The notes: generated by a model from the sequence alone, not told the origin. A stretch of DNA of 64,000 nucleotides from Homarus americanus (GCF_018991925.1 NW_024751942.1:61001-125000); one strand, 5' to 3'; shown: positions 1 to 11,789, counted from the stretch's first letter. Made by a program: numbers and translations.

Positions 1-2698
1 GTTTATGTTATATAACCCTTTGAGGATGATGGTTTATGTTATACAACCCTTTGAGGATGATGGTTTATGTTATACAACCCTTTGAGGATGATGGCTTATG
101 TTATATAACCCTTTGAGGATGATGGTTTATGTTAAATAACCCTTTGAGGATGATGTTTTGTGTTGTATAACCCTTTGAGGATGATGGTTTATGTTATATA
201 ACCCTTTGAGGATGATGGTTTATGTTATACAACCCTTTGAGGATGATGGTTTATGTTATATAACCCTTTGAGGATGATGGTTTATGTTATATAACCCTTT
301 GAGGATGATAGCTTATGTTATATAACCCTTTGAGGATGATGGTTTATGTTATATAACCCTTTGAGGATGATGGTTTATGTTATATAACCCTTTGAGGATG
401 ATGGCTTATGTTATATAACCCTTTGAGGATGATGGTTTATGTTATATAACCCTTGAGGATGATGGTTTATGTTTATAACCCTTGAAGATGATGGTTATGT
501 TATATAACCCTTTGAGGATGATGGTTGTTATATAAACTGTGAGGATGATGGTTATGTTATGTAACCCTTGAGGATGATGGTTTATGTTATGTAACCCTTT
601 GAGGATGATGGTTTATAACCCTTTGAGGATGATGGTTTATGTTATGTAACCCTTTGAGGATGATGGTTGTGTAACCCTTTGAGGATGATGGTTTGGTGTT
701 ACCCTTGAGTGATGATGTAACCCTTGAGGATGATGGTTTATGTTATATAACCCTTTGAGGATGATGGTTGTTATATAACCCTTTGAGGATGATGGTTTAT
801 GTTATATAACCCTTTGAGGATGATGGTTTATGTTATGTAACCCTTTGAGGATGATGGTTTATGTTATGTAACCCTTTGAGGATGATGGTTTATGTTATGT
901 AACCCTTTGAGGATGATGGTTTATGTTATATAACCCTTGAGGATGATGGTTTATGTTATATAACCCTTTGAGGATGATGGTTTATGTTATGTAACCCTTT
1001 GAGGATGATGGTTTATGTTGTATAACCTTGAGGATGATGTTTTGTATTATATAAATCTTTTGAGGATGATGGTTGTTATATAACCCTTTGAGGATGATGG
1101 TTTATGTTATATAACCCTTTGAGGATGATGGTTTATGTTGTATAACCCTTGAGGATGAGGTTTTATGTTATATAACCCTTGAGGATGATGTTTTGTTGTA
1201 TAACCCTTTGAGGATGATGGTTGTTATATAACCCTTTGAGGATGATGGTTGTTATATAACCTTTGAGGATGATGGTTTATGTTGTATAACCCTTTGAGGA
1301 TGATGTTTTGTGTTATATAACCCTTTGAGGATGATGGTTGTTATATAACCCTTGAGGATGATTTAGGTTATATAACCCTTGAGGATGATGGCTATTATGT
1401 TATATAACCCTTGAGGATGATGGTTTATGTTATGTAACCCTTTGAGGATGATGGCTTATATATAACCCTTTGAGGATGATGGTTTATGTTATATAACCCT
1501 TTGAGGATGATGGTTTATGTTATATAACCCTTTGAGGATGATGGTTTATGTTATATAACCCTTTGAGGATGATGGTTTATGTTATACAACCCTTTGAGGA
1601 TGATGGTTTATGTTATATAACCCTTTGAGGATGATGGTTTATGTTATACAACCCTTTGAGGATGATGGTTTATGTTATACAACCCTTTGAGGATGATGGT
1701 TTATGTTATATAACCCTTTTAGGATGATGGTTTATGTTGTATAACCCTTTGAGGATGATGGTTTATGTTATATAACCCTTTGAGAATGAAGGTTTATGTT
1801 ATATAACCCTTTTAGGATGATGGTTTATGTTGTATAACCCTTTGAGGATGATGGTTTATGTTATACAACCCTTTGAGGATGATGTTTTATGTTGTATAAC
1901 CCTTTGAGGATGATGGTTTATGTTATACAAGCCTTTGAGGATGATGGCTTATGTTGTATAACCCTTTGAGGATGATGGTTTATGTTATATAACCCTTTGA
2001 GGATGAAGGTTTATGTTATACAACCCTTTGAGGATGATGGTTTATGTTGTATAACCCTTTGAGATGATGGTTTATGTTGTATAACCCTTAGGATGATGCA
2101 TGTTATATAACCCTTTGAGGATGATGGTTTATGTTGTATAACCTTGAGGATATGGTTTATGTTGTATAACCCTTGGATGATGGCTATGTTTATATAACCC
2201 TTGAGGATGATGGTTTATGTTATATAACCCTTGAGGATGATGGTTTTATGTTATATAACCCTTGGGATGATGGTTTATGTTATAACCCTTAGGATGATGG
2301 TTTATGTTATATAACCCTTTGAGGATGATGGTTGTTATATAACCTTGAGGATGATGGTTTATGTTGTATAACCCTTTGAGGATGATGGTTTATGTTATAT
2401 AACCCTTTGAGGATGATGGTTTATGTTGTATAACCCTTTGAGGATGATGGTTTATGTTGTATAACCCTTTGAGGATGATGGTTTATGTTATATAACCCTT
2501 TGAGGATGATGGCTTATGTTATATAACCCTTTGAGGATGATGGTTTATGTTATATAACCCTTTGAGGATGATGGTTTATGTTATATAACCCTTTGAGGAT
2601 GATGGTTTATGTTATGTAACCCTTTTAGGATGATGGTTTATGTTATATAACCCTTTGAGGATGATGGTTGTTATATAACCCTTTGAGGATGATGGTTT
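1..2698. repeat. 31-bp satellite array, about 87 copies, truncated by the window edge
   Basis: Tandem 31-bp monomers of a GTTTATGTTATATAACCC half followed by TTTGAGGATGATG repeat without interruption. Variants include ATACAACCC and GTATAACCC, and 1-9 bp deletions concentrate around 450-1450 and 2060-2350. There are no unique spacers, so this is not a CRISPR array. The monomer is a 22-bp unit found elsewhere in this window plus a 9-bp insertion (see the 22-bp arrays). The array runs off the left edge, so its true length is unknown. Confidence 0.97.
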
Positions 2699-2885
2699 AA
2701 TGATAAGGTCTTGATATAATACTCCATACTTAACCCCCTCTTTTTTACTTATATTTAATACTTTTAATACATGATTATAGGAAATTATATTACCGGTGAA
2801 TATTATATTGTTGACCCCTTCACTACTTAACTGACGCCCAACGATCTTATCCAGCACAGAGAGACGAGTGGTTGATACTAGTCAT
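2699..2885 (-). other. Short unrecognised open frame beside the satellite
   Basis: The minus strand is open for about 62 codons from just after a TGA at about 2886 into the satellite edge. It includes SVLDKIVGRQLSSEGVNNII and has ordinary protein-like composition. No family is recognised, no convincing splice acceptor is seen, and the frame continues into repeat monomers. It could be a decayed transposon piece or chance. Confidence 0.2.
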
Positions 2886-3119
2886 GTGGACACTTTATTT
2901 CTACAATATTCTGGTGAAATTATACGTCTCTTAAGGATCTGATTATAGGGTCTATTGTAGGTAGGTTATAAGACTTGGTTATATATATATTTGTGTGAGG
3001 AGAGTGAGGAGAGTGAGGAAAGTGAGGAAAGAATTCATCACGAGGGTTAAGTGGGGGTGATGGTGACGTTAACACTTGGCAAAGGGGTGTGTTGTGTGCT
3101 GATGAGGGAGAACTGTTGG

Positions 3120-3123
<4 letters not shown>

Positions 3124-3199
<76 letters not shown>
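3124..3199. repeat. (AC)n microsatellite
   Basis: An uninterrupted AC dinucleotide run of about 38 units. Open frames across it are artefacts. About 190 bp of AG/AC-rich unique sequence follows with no recognisable gene. Confidence 0.98.
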
Positions 3200-3200
<1 letters not shown>

Positions 3201-3391
3201 TTATTTCCCAAAAAGCAAATATCCCTTCCCCACACACATGCAATTTCCTTCCTTCTCCCCACTCACAAATTCTCAGCCCCCTCCCTAATACACAGCCCAA
3301 ATAAAAACAAGGAAGTGAGACGAAGACGACCAAACTAGTTCCTGTCCCTGACGAGTCTCGCGACGAAGTAAAGACTGGTTTAGTGGGTGTG

Positions 3392-3720
3392 GGAGTCTGG
3401 TACGACTACTACTACAACTACTACTACTACTATTACTGACATCTACAACTAATACAACTACTTTTTTTAACGTGGCCCCTAACGTTCCCTACTGCTACTA
3501 CTACTACTACCGTCTACTACTATACTATTATCATTACTAATGCTATTTCTACTGCTACTATTATTATCATCACTACCACGGCTACTACTACTATTACTAC
3601 ACCTACTAATATTACTACTAACAATATCATTAATACTACACCTACAATTTTAATACTACCGCCACCATTATTATTACTTATACTGTACTACAAGCAATAG
3701 TAATATTATCAATATGACTA
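3392..3720. repeat. Degenerate (TAC/ACT)n trinucleotide tract
   Basis: Imperfect ACT/TAC triplets with ATT and ATC interruptions. The composition is the same as the TAC tracts that flank the RLE retrotransposon copies at 42-49 kb, but no copy of that element's 3' end is visible here. Confidence 0.9.
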
Positions 3721-3728
3721 CTAATTTC

Positions 3729-4105
3729 CTCCTACCACCCACCTCCTCCTAGCACACCTCCTAGCACCACACCTTCTCCTAGCACCACACCTTCTCCTAG
3801 CACCACACCTCCTAGCACCACACCTCTCCTCCTCTAGCACCACCTCCTCCTACCCTCCTAGCACCACACCTCCTCCCAGCACCACACCTCCCTCCTAGCA
3901 CCACACCTCTCCCTCCTTCTAGCACCACACCTCTCCTCCTCCTAGCACCTCCTCCTAGCACCACACCTTCTCCTCCTTCTAGCACCACACCTCCTAGCAC
4001 CACACCTTCTCCTCCTCCTTCTAGCACCATACCTTCTCCTCCTCCTCCTACCACCACACCTCCTCCTCCTCCTCCTCCTACCACATCACCTCCTACTCCT
4101 ACCAG
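3729..4105. repeat. TCCTAGCACCACACC minisatellite
   Basis: A pyrimidine-rich tandem array of about 15-18 bp units with core CTAGCACCACACCT, separated by variable CTCCTC runs. A 90-residue Gly/Val/Arg frame on the minus strand is a by-product of the repeat. Confidence 0.93.
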
Positions 4106-4206
4106 TATTCCTCCTCCTCCAATTAATTTAACCGTTAGGTGTTGCGTTACTTACGCCAGTCCAGTTTTAACTGCGTTGCTTGTGAAAAACTGGCTTGGCA
4201 CAGCAG

Positions 4207-4229
4207 GTTTTGTGTGTGTGTGTGTGTGT

Positions 4230-4262
<33 letters not shown>

Positions 4263-4263
4263 C
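4207..4263. repeat. (GT)n microsatellite
   Basis: GT units with one TC interruption. It lies just downstream of about 90 bp of unique sequence. Confidence 0.97.
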
Positions 4264-4440
4264 AATTGAGTGGATGTCGATACGTGACTTCAAGCATATC
4301 AGCCTGTTTTCGTGTACCTGCCGTGTACATAACACGGCGTGGCGGGCCTCAGAGGGCGACCTTGAGACAGTACTAGAATTGAGGGAGCTCAACACAATCC
4401 CTCCCCCTCTCTTACCTCCTCCATCACCTCCTACGTAGTT

Positions 4441-4576
<136 letters not shown>

Positions 4577-4749
4577 ATAACAACTGAAAACAAGAATAAT
4601 GAAATAGAATAATGAAGAACTAGAAAAAACCAGATAACTAGAATAACATAGAACCGGAATAACAGTAATCACAATAAAGAAGAACTAGAATAACGGGTGA
4701 TAACGAGAACAAAGTGTGTGTGTGTCTGTGTGTGTGTAATTCAAATATC

Positions 4750-5110
4750 CCAGGTTAGGATAGGATGGATTAAATTAAATGAACTAACTTAAGTCACTGA
4801 CAGGTTAAATTAGATCAGATCAGGTTAAGTCAGGGAAGCTTTGGTTAAGTCAGGGAAGCTTAGGTTAAACCAGGGAAACTTAGATTAAGTTTCAGGTAGA
4901 TTAAAGTAAGTTACTGTGAGTTAAGCGAGACGAAGATGGGTTGTGTTAAGTTGCATTAGTTAGGTTACCTGTAAAGTTAGGTTAAGTTAAATTAGGTTAG
5001 ATTAGGCTAGGTTAAGTTAGGGATTAGTTATTATATTAAATAATTAATCATCTTAGGTAAAGTCTTGCATTATGTTAAACTAAATTAGAATAGGTTAAGT
5101 GACATCACGT
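4750..5110. repeat. Degenerate TTAGGTTAA-like repeat
   Basis: Irregular repetitions of TTAGGTTAAGT, GGTTAAATTAG and related words, with TTAAGTCAGGGAAGCTTAGG repeated near 4828-4880. It resembles decayed arthropod telomere-like sequence, but no regular pentamer register is kept. Confidence 0.75.
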
Positions 5111-5170
5111 TAGTAAACATTTCAGCCAATAATCAATAGGAGTGTCGACCTTGAGAGCAGTTCGCCATGG

Positions 5171-5182
5171 CACGTGACGTCA
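5171..5182. promoter_or_regulatory. Overlapping E-box and CRE motif
   Basis: The 12-mer CACGTGACGTCA joins a canonical E-box (CACGTG) and a full CRE palindrome (TGACGTCA), sharing the TG. It lies in otherwise unique sequence at 5120-5230. No transcription start or coding exon is recognised nearby, so function is only a possibility. Confidence 0.25.
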
Positions 5183-5555
5183 ATGCCTCGAGAAGGAGAA
5201 AATACCGAAAATTCTTAAGTGATAAAAATGAGTCAAAATTCTTCTCCTGAAATAACCAAACAAACCCCAACGTGTAATAAAAATAGGTAAATAAAGTCGT
5301 GAAGATATCGAAATAAATAAATAAGGAATGAAGTGATTAATAAAATACTGAAAAATAACTCAAAGGAATTATAGGAACTAACCTGTCGAGTACTACAATA
5401 ATTAACCTCTAGAGTAGGATGAATCAACAACCCCTTGAGTACAATATCCTCTTACTCAGGGAATAGGATGTCGTATTCAAAGGGCTCCAGCATCGCGCAC
5501 TCTGTCTCTTTGTACTCGTGAGGCTAAGTATCTACTATCTCTCTGAACTCATGGC

Positions 5556-5557
5556 GA

Positions 5558-5600
<43 letters not shown>

Positions 5601-5612
5601 ATCTATCTATCT
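5556..5612. repeat. (TATC)n microsatellite
   Basis: TATC tetramers with a short interruption near 5600. Confidence 0.95.
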
Positions 5613-6080
5613 CTGGTGAATATTTCCGGATTCCAGTGAGAACATCTGCTTGGGTGGTGGTGGAGCCTTGATCATAGTGCCAGTGATATGATGTAATGCA
5701 ACAGAATGGGTACCAACACCGGATGTACCAGTGTGTGTGTGTGTGTGATGGGGCAGAGGGAGGGAAGGGGGAGAAGCACTCAACATTCAAGTAGTGACTC
5801 ACACCTCAGATACGCCCTCCCGTTGTCAGGTCATGTGCTGTTAGTGTGACATAACCATGAGTCATGTTAAACTTGAAGTAGCTTTTCGTTGTGTTTGCTT
5901 GTGTTGACTGTATTACTAAACATCTACTGTAACACTGAAGATATCACTTGTTGTTAGGTGTTGTAACCATGACAACACCCCCCCCCACCCCCCACATACA
6001 CCTCTAATGATGGATGCTGCGATACACATCATGTACACACAACACCCAGATGAGTGTCTTGCTTTGTAGTGTAGTCACAG
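5613..6080. other. Unique stretch, nothing recognised
   Basis: Mixed-composition DNA with a short GT run at 5731-5748 and a C-run near 5979-5995. No reading frame, RNA gene or transposon signature is evident. Confidence 0.6.
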
Positions 6081-6084
6081 CCCT

Positions 6085-6310
6085 GGCAGGAGGGGAGGGG
6101 GGGGGGGTAGGGAAGAGGAGGGGGGTAGGGGAAGGTAGGGAGAGGAGGGAGTGGAAGAGGGGAGTAAGGAAAGGAAGGAAGGTAGGGGAAGAAAAGGGAA
6201 AGGAGGGGGGGAGAGGAAGTAGGGGTAGAGGGAAGGTAGGGGGAAAGGGGAAAGGAGGGGGAGAAGGGGAACAGCGAAAGGGGGGGGGATAGGGGAGGAA
6301 GTGGAGGAGA
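6085..6310. repeat. G-rich polypurine tract
   Basis: Almost pure G/A on the plus strand, with many GGGG runs and GGTAGGGGAAG-like units. It is capable of G-quadruplex or triplex formation. Proline/serine-rich frames on the minus strand are artefacts. Confidence 0.92.
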
Positions 6311-6780
6311 GGAAGAAGAAGACTAACCAAGAGAGTGAATAATAAAGGCATTAGATAACGAAGGAAAAGAGAAACACTGAAGTGAGTAAAGAAGGGTGAA
6401 TAAAAGTGAACAACAAAGGGTGAATAAGTGAACAAAAGTGAGCAATAAAGGGTGAATAAAAGTGAACAACAAAGGGAGTAATGAATGGATTAATGAGAAA
6501 TTGATAAATTACTAACGGTACAAATAACTAAATTGGATGAGTAAAGAATGATAGATTAAAGAAAGAGAATAAAGAGAGAGAATAGAGAGAAGAGATTAAA
6601 GAGAGAAAGATTAGAGAGAATGGAGATAGAGAAGAGAGAAAATAAAGAGAGGAGAGAAATAAAAGAATAGGAGAGACTCGTTATTAACATAAAATAATGG
6701 CAATTGCAAAATAACGAAACATGAAAAAAAATATTACGTAACGAAGTAAACAAAATAATTGAAAAAAGAGAAAACAACGA
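6311..6780. repeat. A/G-rich region with 24-bp repeats
   Basis: Around 6385-6476 a 24-bp unit containing GGGTGAATAAAAGTGAACAA recurs about three times. It is followed by degenerate AGAGA/TAAAGAG purine sequence. No gene is seen. Confidence 0.75.
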
Positions 6781-6783
6781 AAA

Positions 6784-7055
6784 CAAAAATCAATAAATAT
6801 CGAAAACAACAAAACCAAAAATAAATAAATATCGAAAAACAACAAAACAAAAAATCAATAATTATAAAAAAAAAGACAAAACCCAAAATAAAAAAACATC
6901 GAAAAACAACAAAACCAAAAGTCAATAAATATCGAAAAACAACAAATCCAAAAATCAATAAATATCGAAAAACAACAAATCCAAAAATCAATAAAAATAA
7001 AAAAACATCAAAACCCAAAATCAATAAACATCGAAAAACAACATTACCCAAAATC
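6784..7055. repeat. AT-rich minisatellite, 32-33-bp unit, about 8 copies
   Basis: Monomers contain TCAATAAATATCGAAAAACA followed by ACAAAACC, with scattered substitutions and A-run length changes. The minus-strand frame (130 residues, Phe-rich) is a by-product. Confidence 0.92.
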
Positions 7056-7264
7056 GAAAAAACTAATAAATAAATAAAATAAAATAGAAAATATAATGGC
7101 GAAAAAAATCGATAAAAAAGAAACATATTGATAACGAGGTGAAAATATTATATAATTCACATAACCTGCAGTAAGTCCCAGTAAACAACAGCCCAAGGTC
7201 CACCTGTTCACCTTCACTAGGAATACTTAATGACACTCGGGTGATAATCAGTACAGAATACCTG

Positions 7265-7705
7265 TAAATGGTGGAGGAGGAGAATGCATGTAAATGGAGG
7301 AGGAAGAGGAAGAAGAGGTAGAGGGGGAGGGGGGGGAGGGAAGGAGAGCATATGACTAACCACAGTATAATAAGGAAGAGAAGAGGAGAAGAAGAGAAGA
7401 GAAGAGAAGAGAATGAAAGACAATAAAAAGGGAAGAAATCTAAATAAATAAATCATACAAATGAAATAAATAACATATATAACATAGATAAATAATTTAT
7501 AGAAATAAATTAAATCAAAGAAATTAAAATAAGATAAAGAACGACAAACAGACACAAGGAGGTGGCGGGAACAAGGAGGGAAAAACACAAGGAGGTGACG
7601 ATGACCTTGGGCTTACTTAAGTCTTGTCTAGCCATCCTGGGCAGCCGAGAGTGGAGGCGGGCAGGGGGGAGAGGCGGGTAGGGGGGAGACGGGAGAGGGG
7701 GGGAA
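7265..7705. repeat. Purine-rich tracts around AT-rich spacer
   Basis: GGA/GAA-rich tracts at 7265-7425 and 7650-7705 flank AT-rich DNA (7440-7540). The right tract abuts the 3' end of the LINE remnant that follows. Confidence 0.8.
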
Positions 7706-8132
7706 GGTTTTTAGTTTAACAAATTTATTGACAAAGCTTGGAGTATAGTTTGCCTATTGTGAGTAATTCAGTCAGGTCTTGACACTGAGGGTGGTATCAC
7801 TTCTCACTGCCACGCAGGACAGAGGTTCATACACAAAGGAATAGATCATATTCATTAGCAGTATATATAGGTCAGAGTCATGTGGGTGATGTCACTGTTC
7901 ACTGCCATGCAGGACAGTGGTTCATATACATTGGACGTCATATTCTAATTGAGGACTAATCAACGTGGGCTAGCAGCAAATTTGGGATAAACAGCAAGAA
8001 TGTCCTCAAGCACCCCCGATTCAATGTAGTAATTACAAAGTTCGTGGTACAATAAGCCAGGTGGCCTGAAGTCTTTGACAGTGTCACATTCAATAATATA
8101 GTGTTCAAGTGTATGCTTTAAAGGTTTATCAC
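7706..8132 (-). pseudogene. 5'-truncated LINE: ORF2 C-terminus plus 3' UTR (RNase H-type lineage)
   Basis: On the minus strand, 8131 to 7960 reads a terminal zinc-knuckle-like domain (KPLKHTLEHYIIECDTVKDF, then FRPPGLLYHEL) and ends in TGA. It has the Cys...His...Cys spacing of the tail found after RNase H in some LINE ORF2 proteins, and resembles the better-preserved remnant at 10.2-10.9 kb. The 3' UTR runs to about 7706 and contains AATAAA (minus strand, 7724-7729). The 5' break is abrupt, against a GGGAGAGGGG purine tract, as expected from target-primed reverse transcription with 5' truncation. Two further 3' UTR copies lie at 56.9 and 61.2 kb in the same orientation. The exact clade is not resolved. 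Confidence 0.75.
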
Positions 8133-8405
8133 AAGGGAGAGGGGAGAGAGGTAGGAGGCAAGGGGAAGAGGAGGGGAGATGGAGGAGTGAGAGTAGGAGA
8201 GATAGAACGGTAAGGGGGCAAGGGGAACGAGAGATGGGAAAGGGAGGCGGCGAAGGGAGAGTTGATGCGAGTAGGTGAGATAAAGAAAAAGGTGGGGGAG
8301 AGGGAGAGAAGGAGAGAGATGGACAGAATTAATCGAAAGAAAGGAAGAGGGAAGAGGGCAAGAAAGGGAGAAAAGACGAGGGACAAATTTGGTATTGGGG
8401 AGAAA

Positions 8406-8490
<85 letters not shown>
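8133..8490. repeat. Purine tract ending in (GA)n
   Basis: GGGGAGAGAGG-type purine sequence leads into a nearly pure GA run at about 8408-8490. It borders the truncated 5' end of the LINE remnant at left. Confidence 0.95.
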
Positions 8491-8581
8491 TTGTTGTTTT
8501 GCTCAGGTAAACAACTTAACTAACAAGCTTGATCAACACAACTTTACCTAATCCTGGCAGGTAAGTCAGGTCTTAAGACTC

Positions 8582-8583
<2 letters not shown>

Positions 8584-8632
<49 letters not shown>
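8584..8632. repeat. (GT)n microsatellite
   Basis: A perfect GT run in short unique flanks. Confidence 0.97.
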
Positions 8633-8633
<1 letters not shown>

Positions 8634-8892
8634 TGCCATCAGGGATCCTGGGCTTATAATTATACTAACAAGGTCTTAGCGAGTTACCAACGTGATAGAT
8701 AGACAGACAGATAAAAAGATAGCTAGATAGATATTAATTCTGTCAAATCGTCATACAAGGTCAATAGTTCAGTAAATACATAAGAAATATAACACAACCA
8801 ATGGTAAACGATGAGCCGATTCAATCAACAACAGAACAAGAAAATCACTGAAAGCTGGGGTGTTAAATTTTTCACTGGGGTCCCTATTTTCC

Positions 8893-9194
8893 TAGTAATC
8901 TATTCATTCATACTTATAATACAGTAATCTATTCATACATACACTTAGAATACAGTAATCTATTACTTCACACACTTATAATACAGTAATCTATTCATTC
9001 ATACACTTATAATACAGTAATCTATTCATTCACACACTTATAATACAGTAATCTATTCATTCATACACTTATAATACAGTAATCTATTCATTCATACACT
9101 TATAATACAGTAATCTATTCATTCATACACTTATAATACAGTAATCTATTCATTCATACACTTATAATACAGTAATCTATTCATTCATACACTA
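8893..9194. repeat. 31-bp minisatellite, about 10 copies
   Basis: The 31-bp unit consists of CAGTAATCTATTCATTCATA plus CACTTATAATA. Copies are near-identical except the first three. The right end stops 56 bp before the MITE candidate. Confidence 0.96.
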
Positions 9195-9250
9195 AGTGTG
9201 TCTCGTCTACGAAACAAGAAAAACTCGTAATATTCTGAGGTGTCAAGTTA

Positions 9251-9410
9251 AAGCGGCGGCACACTAGCATCACAGTTATTGGTTCAAGACGGTCAGGCGG
9301 GAAGGATAAGTTTAGTGTGAAGGAGACGGGCTAGAAAATTGACGGTTCGAGGAAAAAACGACGGAAACCGGGAAATTTGACGGGAAAAAGTGCTAGTGTG
9401 ACGCCGTCTT
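9251..9410. mobile_element. Non-autonomous DNA transposon (MITE) candidate, 160 bp, TA target duplication
   Basis: The left end AAGCGGCGGCACACTAGCA is matched by the inverted right end TGCTAGTGTGACGCCGTCTT, allowing one indel and one mismatch over about 20 bp. Both ends are directly flanked by TA (9249-9250 and 9411-9412), fitting a TA target-site duplication of the Tc1/mariner type. The 120-bp interior has no coding potential and contains repeated GACGG words. The terminal repeats and TA are read from the sequence; superfamily membership is inferred. Confidence 0.65.
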
Positions 9411-9412
9411 TA

Positions 9413-10240
9413 GGAAGAGAAGTTGAAGTAAACGTTTCACGTCACAAATGAAACGTTTCGGAGCATTCTTGACATGAAGTTTACTAACAAGCATTATGAG
9501 AATAACACACACAGTAATGTACTCGTATACAAACCCCTATTATTATTATTATTTACCCCCACACTAAAAAAAAATAATAAAATACACACAAAAATATATA
9601 CCTTTCTATATTATTTAAAACAAACGTTCACACAGACAAACATTTACTCAACAATATAGTATAAAAGATGTGCTAGTGAGACATAGAGGAGGCCAGCCAG
9701 TCAAGGGGGCTGAGGGAGCAAGATAACAGACTGACCACAGCCCGTGTGTGTGTGTGTGTAGCGGTCCATCAGAAATAACTGGCTCCCAAAAAACTGTCTG
9801 GCGGTAAAACATCTGACTCACTCACTCACATACTCACACTCACTGACTGACTCACACTCACTGACTGACTCACACTCATCAAGTCCGCAGTGCTCCCTTC
9901 TCTATCTATCTGCCCACTATACTTATCGATTACAACCATAGACTTCCACTATTTTACCACACTTGATCAATTCACCACACACCACACCACACCACACCAC
10001 ACACCATTTTATTTAATTTTGCTGCGGACAACAGCTAGTTTATTGTGCACCCCATACTCCTCCTGTGAGCGGTAGCGTAAAAAGGATTACAGAGAAGAGG
10101 TCACAAAAGGTCAGCATAACTAACTCCAGTGGTCAGGATATTATGACAATGAATGTTACAGAGTATTTCCAGTACATTGTTTGTTTAAGTAAGTACATAG
10201 AATTTTGATTAGGTACTAGATGCGAAGTGTGGATACAGCC
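9413..10240. other. Unique region with short simple repeats
   Basis: AT-rich DNA with a GT run (9743-9759), TGACTCACACTCAC units (9816-9880) and a CACAC run (9976-10003). The right part from about 10085 probably includes the 3' UTR of the minus-strand LINE that starts at 10241. Nothing else is recognised. Confidence 0.6.
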
Positions 10241-10875
10241 TTAGTACAGTATATCAGCTATCTTGTCATCAGAGATAAAGTGCTGTGCCATTGTATACAC
10301 AGTGTGCTTGGATCTATCTCTATAAGGTTCTATTTTTTCACAGTCTAAGACGTAGTGTTGGAGTGTGTGGCCATATGTCTGGCCACACACTTTACATTTA
10401 GTCTTGTTCACACCTGCCTGAGGAACATACTGCCAGAGGTACTTATATCCTGACCTTAGTCTAGTTGTTACAACATCTTGTGATCTAGTGATCTTTTTAC
10501 TTGCTCCATATACATGTTTTATTTGATACATCTCATCATGTTAAACAATGGATCGACTGGTGCCTATTTGCACTTGTCTACTGGCTTCAAATTTATCAAC
10601 AAGTTCTTTTCTGATTGCAGTTTTTAAGGTTCTGTTTGAGTCTCATATTGTACTCAACATTGTCATTATTGGACGCGAGTTTAGCTAAGGCATCAACTCT
10701 ATCATGTTGACTAATGCCTCTGTGAGAGGGGATCCACAGCAGCTTCATCCTGATACCCCCGACCTCGTGGAAATAAACAAATCCGCTTTGTGAGGATGTG
10801 AGACGTGTTGGACTTTCATATCGGTGAGTATTAAGGCATAGATATCACAGACCTCATACAGTAACAAGACCAATT
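10241..10875 (-). pseudogene. LINE ORF2 remnant: RNase H domain plus C-terminal zinc knuckle
   Basis: Read on the minus strand, about 10875-10640 encodes the end of a ribonuclease H domain: LNTHRYESPTRL and then MKLLWIPSHRGISQHDRVDA, matching the WIPSHxGI..N/H-x-x-AD region known from RNase H of jockey/I/R1-type LINEs. After a frameshift near 10620 the frame continues TAIRKELVDKFEASRQVQIG and meets one nonsense codon at about 10537. It then reads TRLRSGYKYLWQY, CKVCGQTYGHTLQHYVLDC (CxxC...H...C) and terminates at 10241. Upstream RT and endonuclease are absent. With at least one frameshift and one stop it is a dead, 5'-truncated copy. Clade is uncertain. Confidence 0.8.
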
Positions 10876-11070
10876 TATTTAGTTACGATGCTGTTGGACT
10901 TGTAAATTGGACTGTAATAAAGTGTTCGATATAGCATAACACAGGATGATTACAACACCGGAATGATTGATTGATATGATGAATTTTCACAGCGAGGATA
11001 ACACCCGCAAGATAACCCGCAGTCACATGATGTCACACACAAGGGGCGGGAATTCCAGGCCAGGGTTTTC

Positions 11071-11071
<1 letters not shown>

Positions 11072-11121
<50 letters not shown>
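11072..11121. repeat. (GT)n microsatellite
   Basis: A perfect GT run. Confidence 0.97.
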
Positions 11122-11122
<1 letters not shown>

Positions 11123-11189
11123 AGGAGCCGGTGGGGGAATAATCCTCTCAACTAATCTGAGACTCAACACAATATACTGTACAATCACA

Positions 11190-11480
11190 TTGGACAATAT
11201 TTCTACTGGAGGAAATTTCACGGGGAAAAATTTCCTACTACAGAAAATCCTATTGGACAAAATCCTACAGCAGAAAATTCAATCAGAAAAAAAACTCGTT
11301 GAACGAAATTCTATTGGACAAAATCAAACCAAAGAAAATTCCATTGGACACAATTAATTTTTCAGAAAGAAAATTTAATTCAACAAAAATCTAAACAAAA
11401 AAAGGTTAACTGTACAAAATCCCACTATGGGAAAAAATGATACTGAAAAAAGTCTGGAAAAAACTATTTAGTGCAAAGCC
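11190..11480. repeat. Degenerate A-rich repeat (ATTGGACAAAATC words)
   Basis: TTGGACAAAATCCTA, ATTGGACAAAATCAA and CATTGGACACAATTA recur with AGAAAATTC spacers at irregular intervals of about 30-60 bp. It is too diverged to set a monomer length. A frame through it has no recognised domain. Confidence 0.55.
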
Positions 11481-11605
11481 TTCATCCTGAGGGAAAAAAA
11501 TACCTGCTGCGATTTTGTTTAATTGGATTCAGTCTGGAGGAAAACCGATCTGTGGGCTTTTTTCTAGCATTTTTTCCTCTGTTGAGGGCGTCCCTTTGTC
11601 CCCAG

Positions 11606-11783
11606 CGAGGCAGCAGCAGGCGGCGGCGGCGGGGACAGGAGGAAGGCCAGACGGGCAAGGTAGACGGGTTGGTCAAGGTGTTGTCAAGGTCGATCCCCTG
11701 GCAGACAGCCCCATCCACAACTATCCACCTCAATACTGGGTGGATGGGTGGGGCCGTGGGTGCGTGGGGCCCTTAACCTCACG
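11606..11783 (+). CDS. Candidate coding exon, unknown gene
   Basis: A GC-rich island in AT-rich DNA, preceded by a good 3' splice-site pattern (TCCCTTTGTCCCCAG at 11591-11605) and followed by ACG|GTGAAC at 11783. One frame stays open across the interval and reads RQQQAAAAGTGGRPDGQGRR, then VDPLADSPIHNYPPQYWVDG, a composition typical of low-complexity coding sequence. The frame hits TGA at 11785-11787, just past the proposed donor. No homologue is recognised. An (GGC)n-containing non-coding island is the main alternative, because the Gln/Ala stretch comes from a CAG/GCG repeat. Confidence 0.35.
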
Positions 11784-11789
11784 GTGAAC

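Noticed and set aside
1..2698. CRISPR array
   Set aside because: Repeats are contiguous without spacers, and the sequence context is animal-like with no cas genes.
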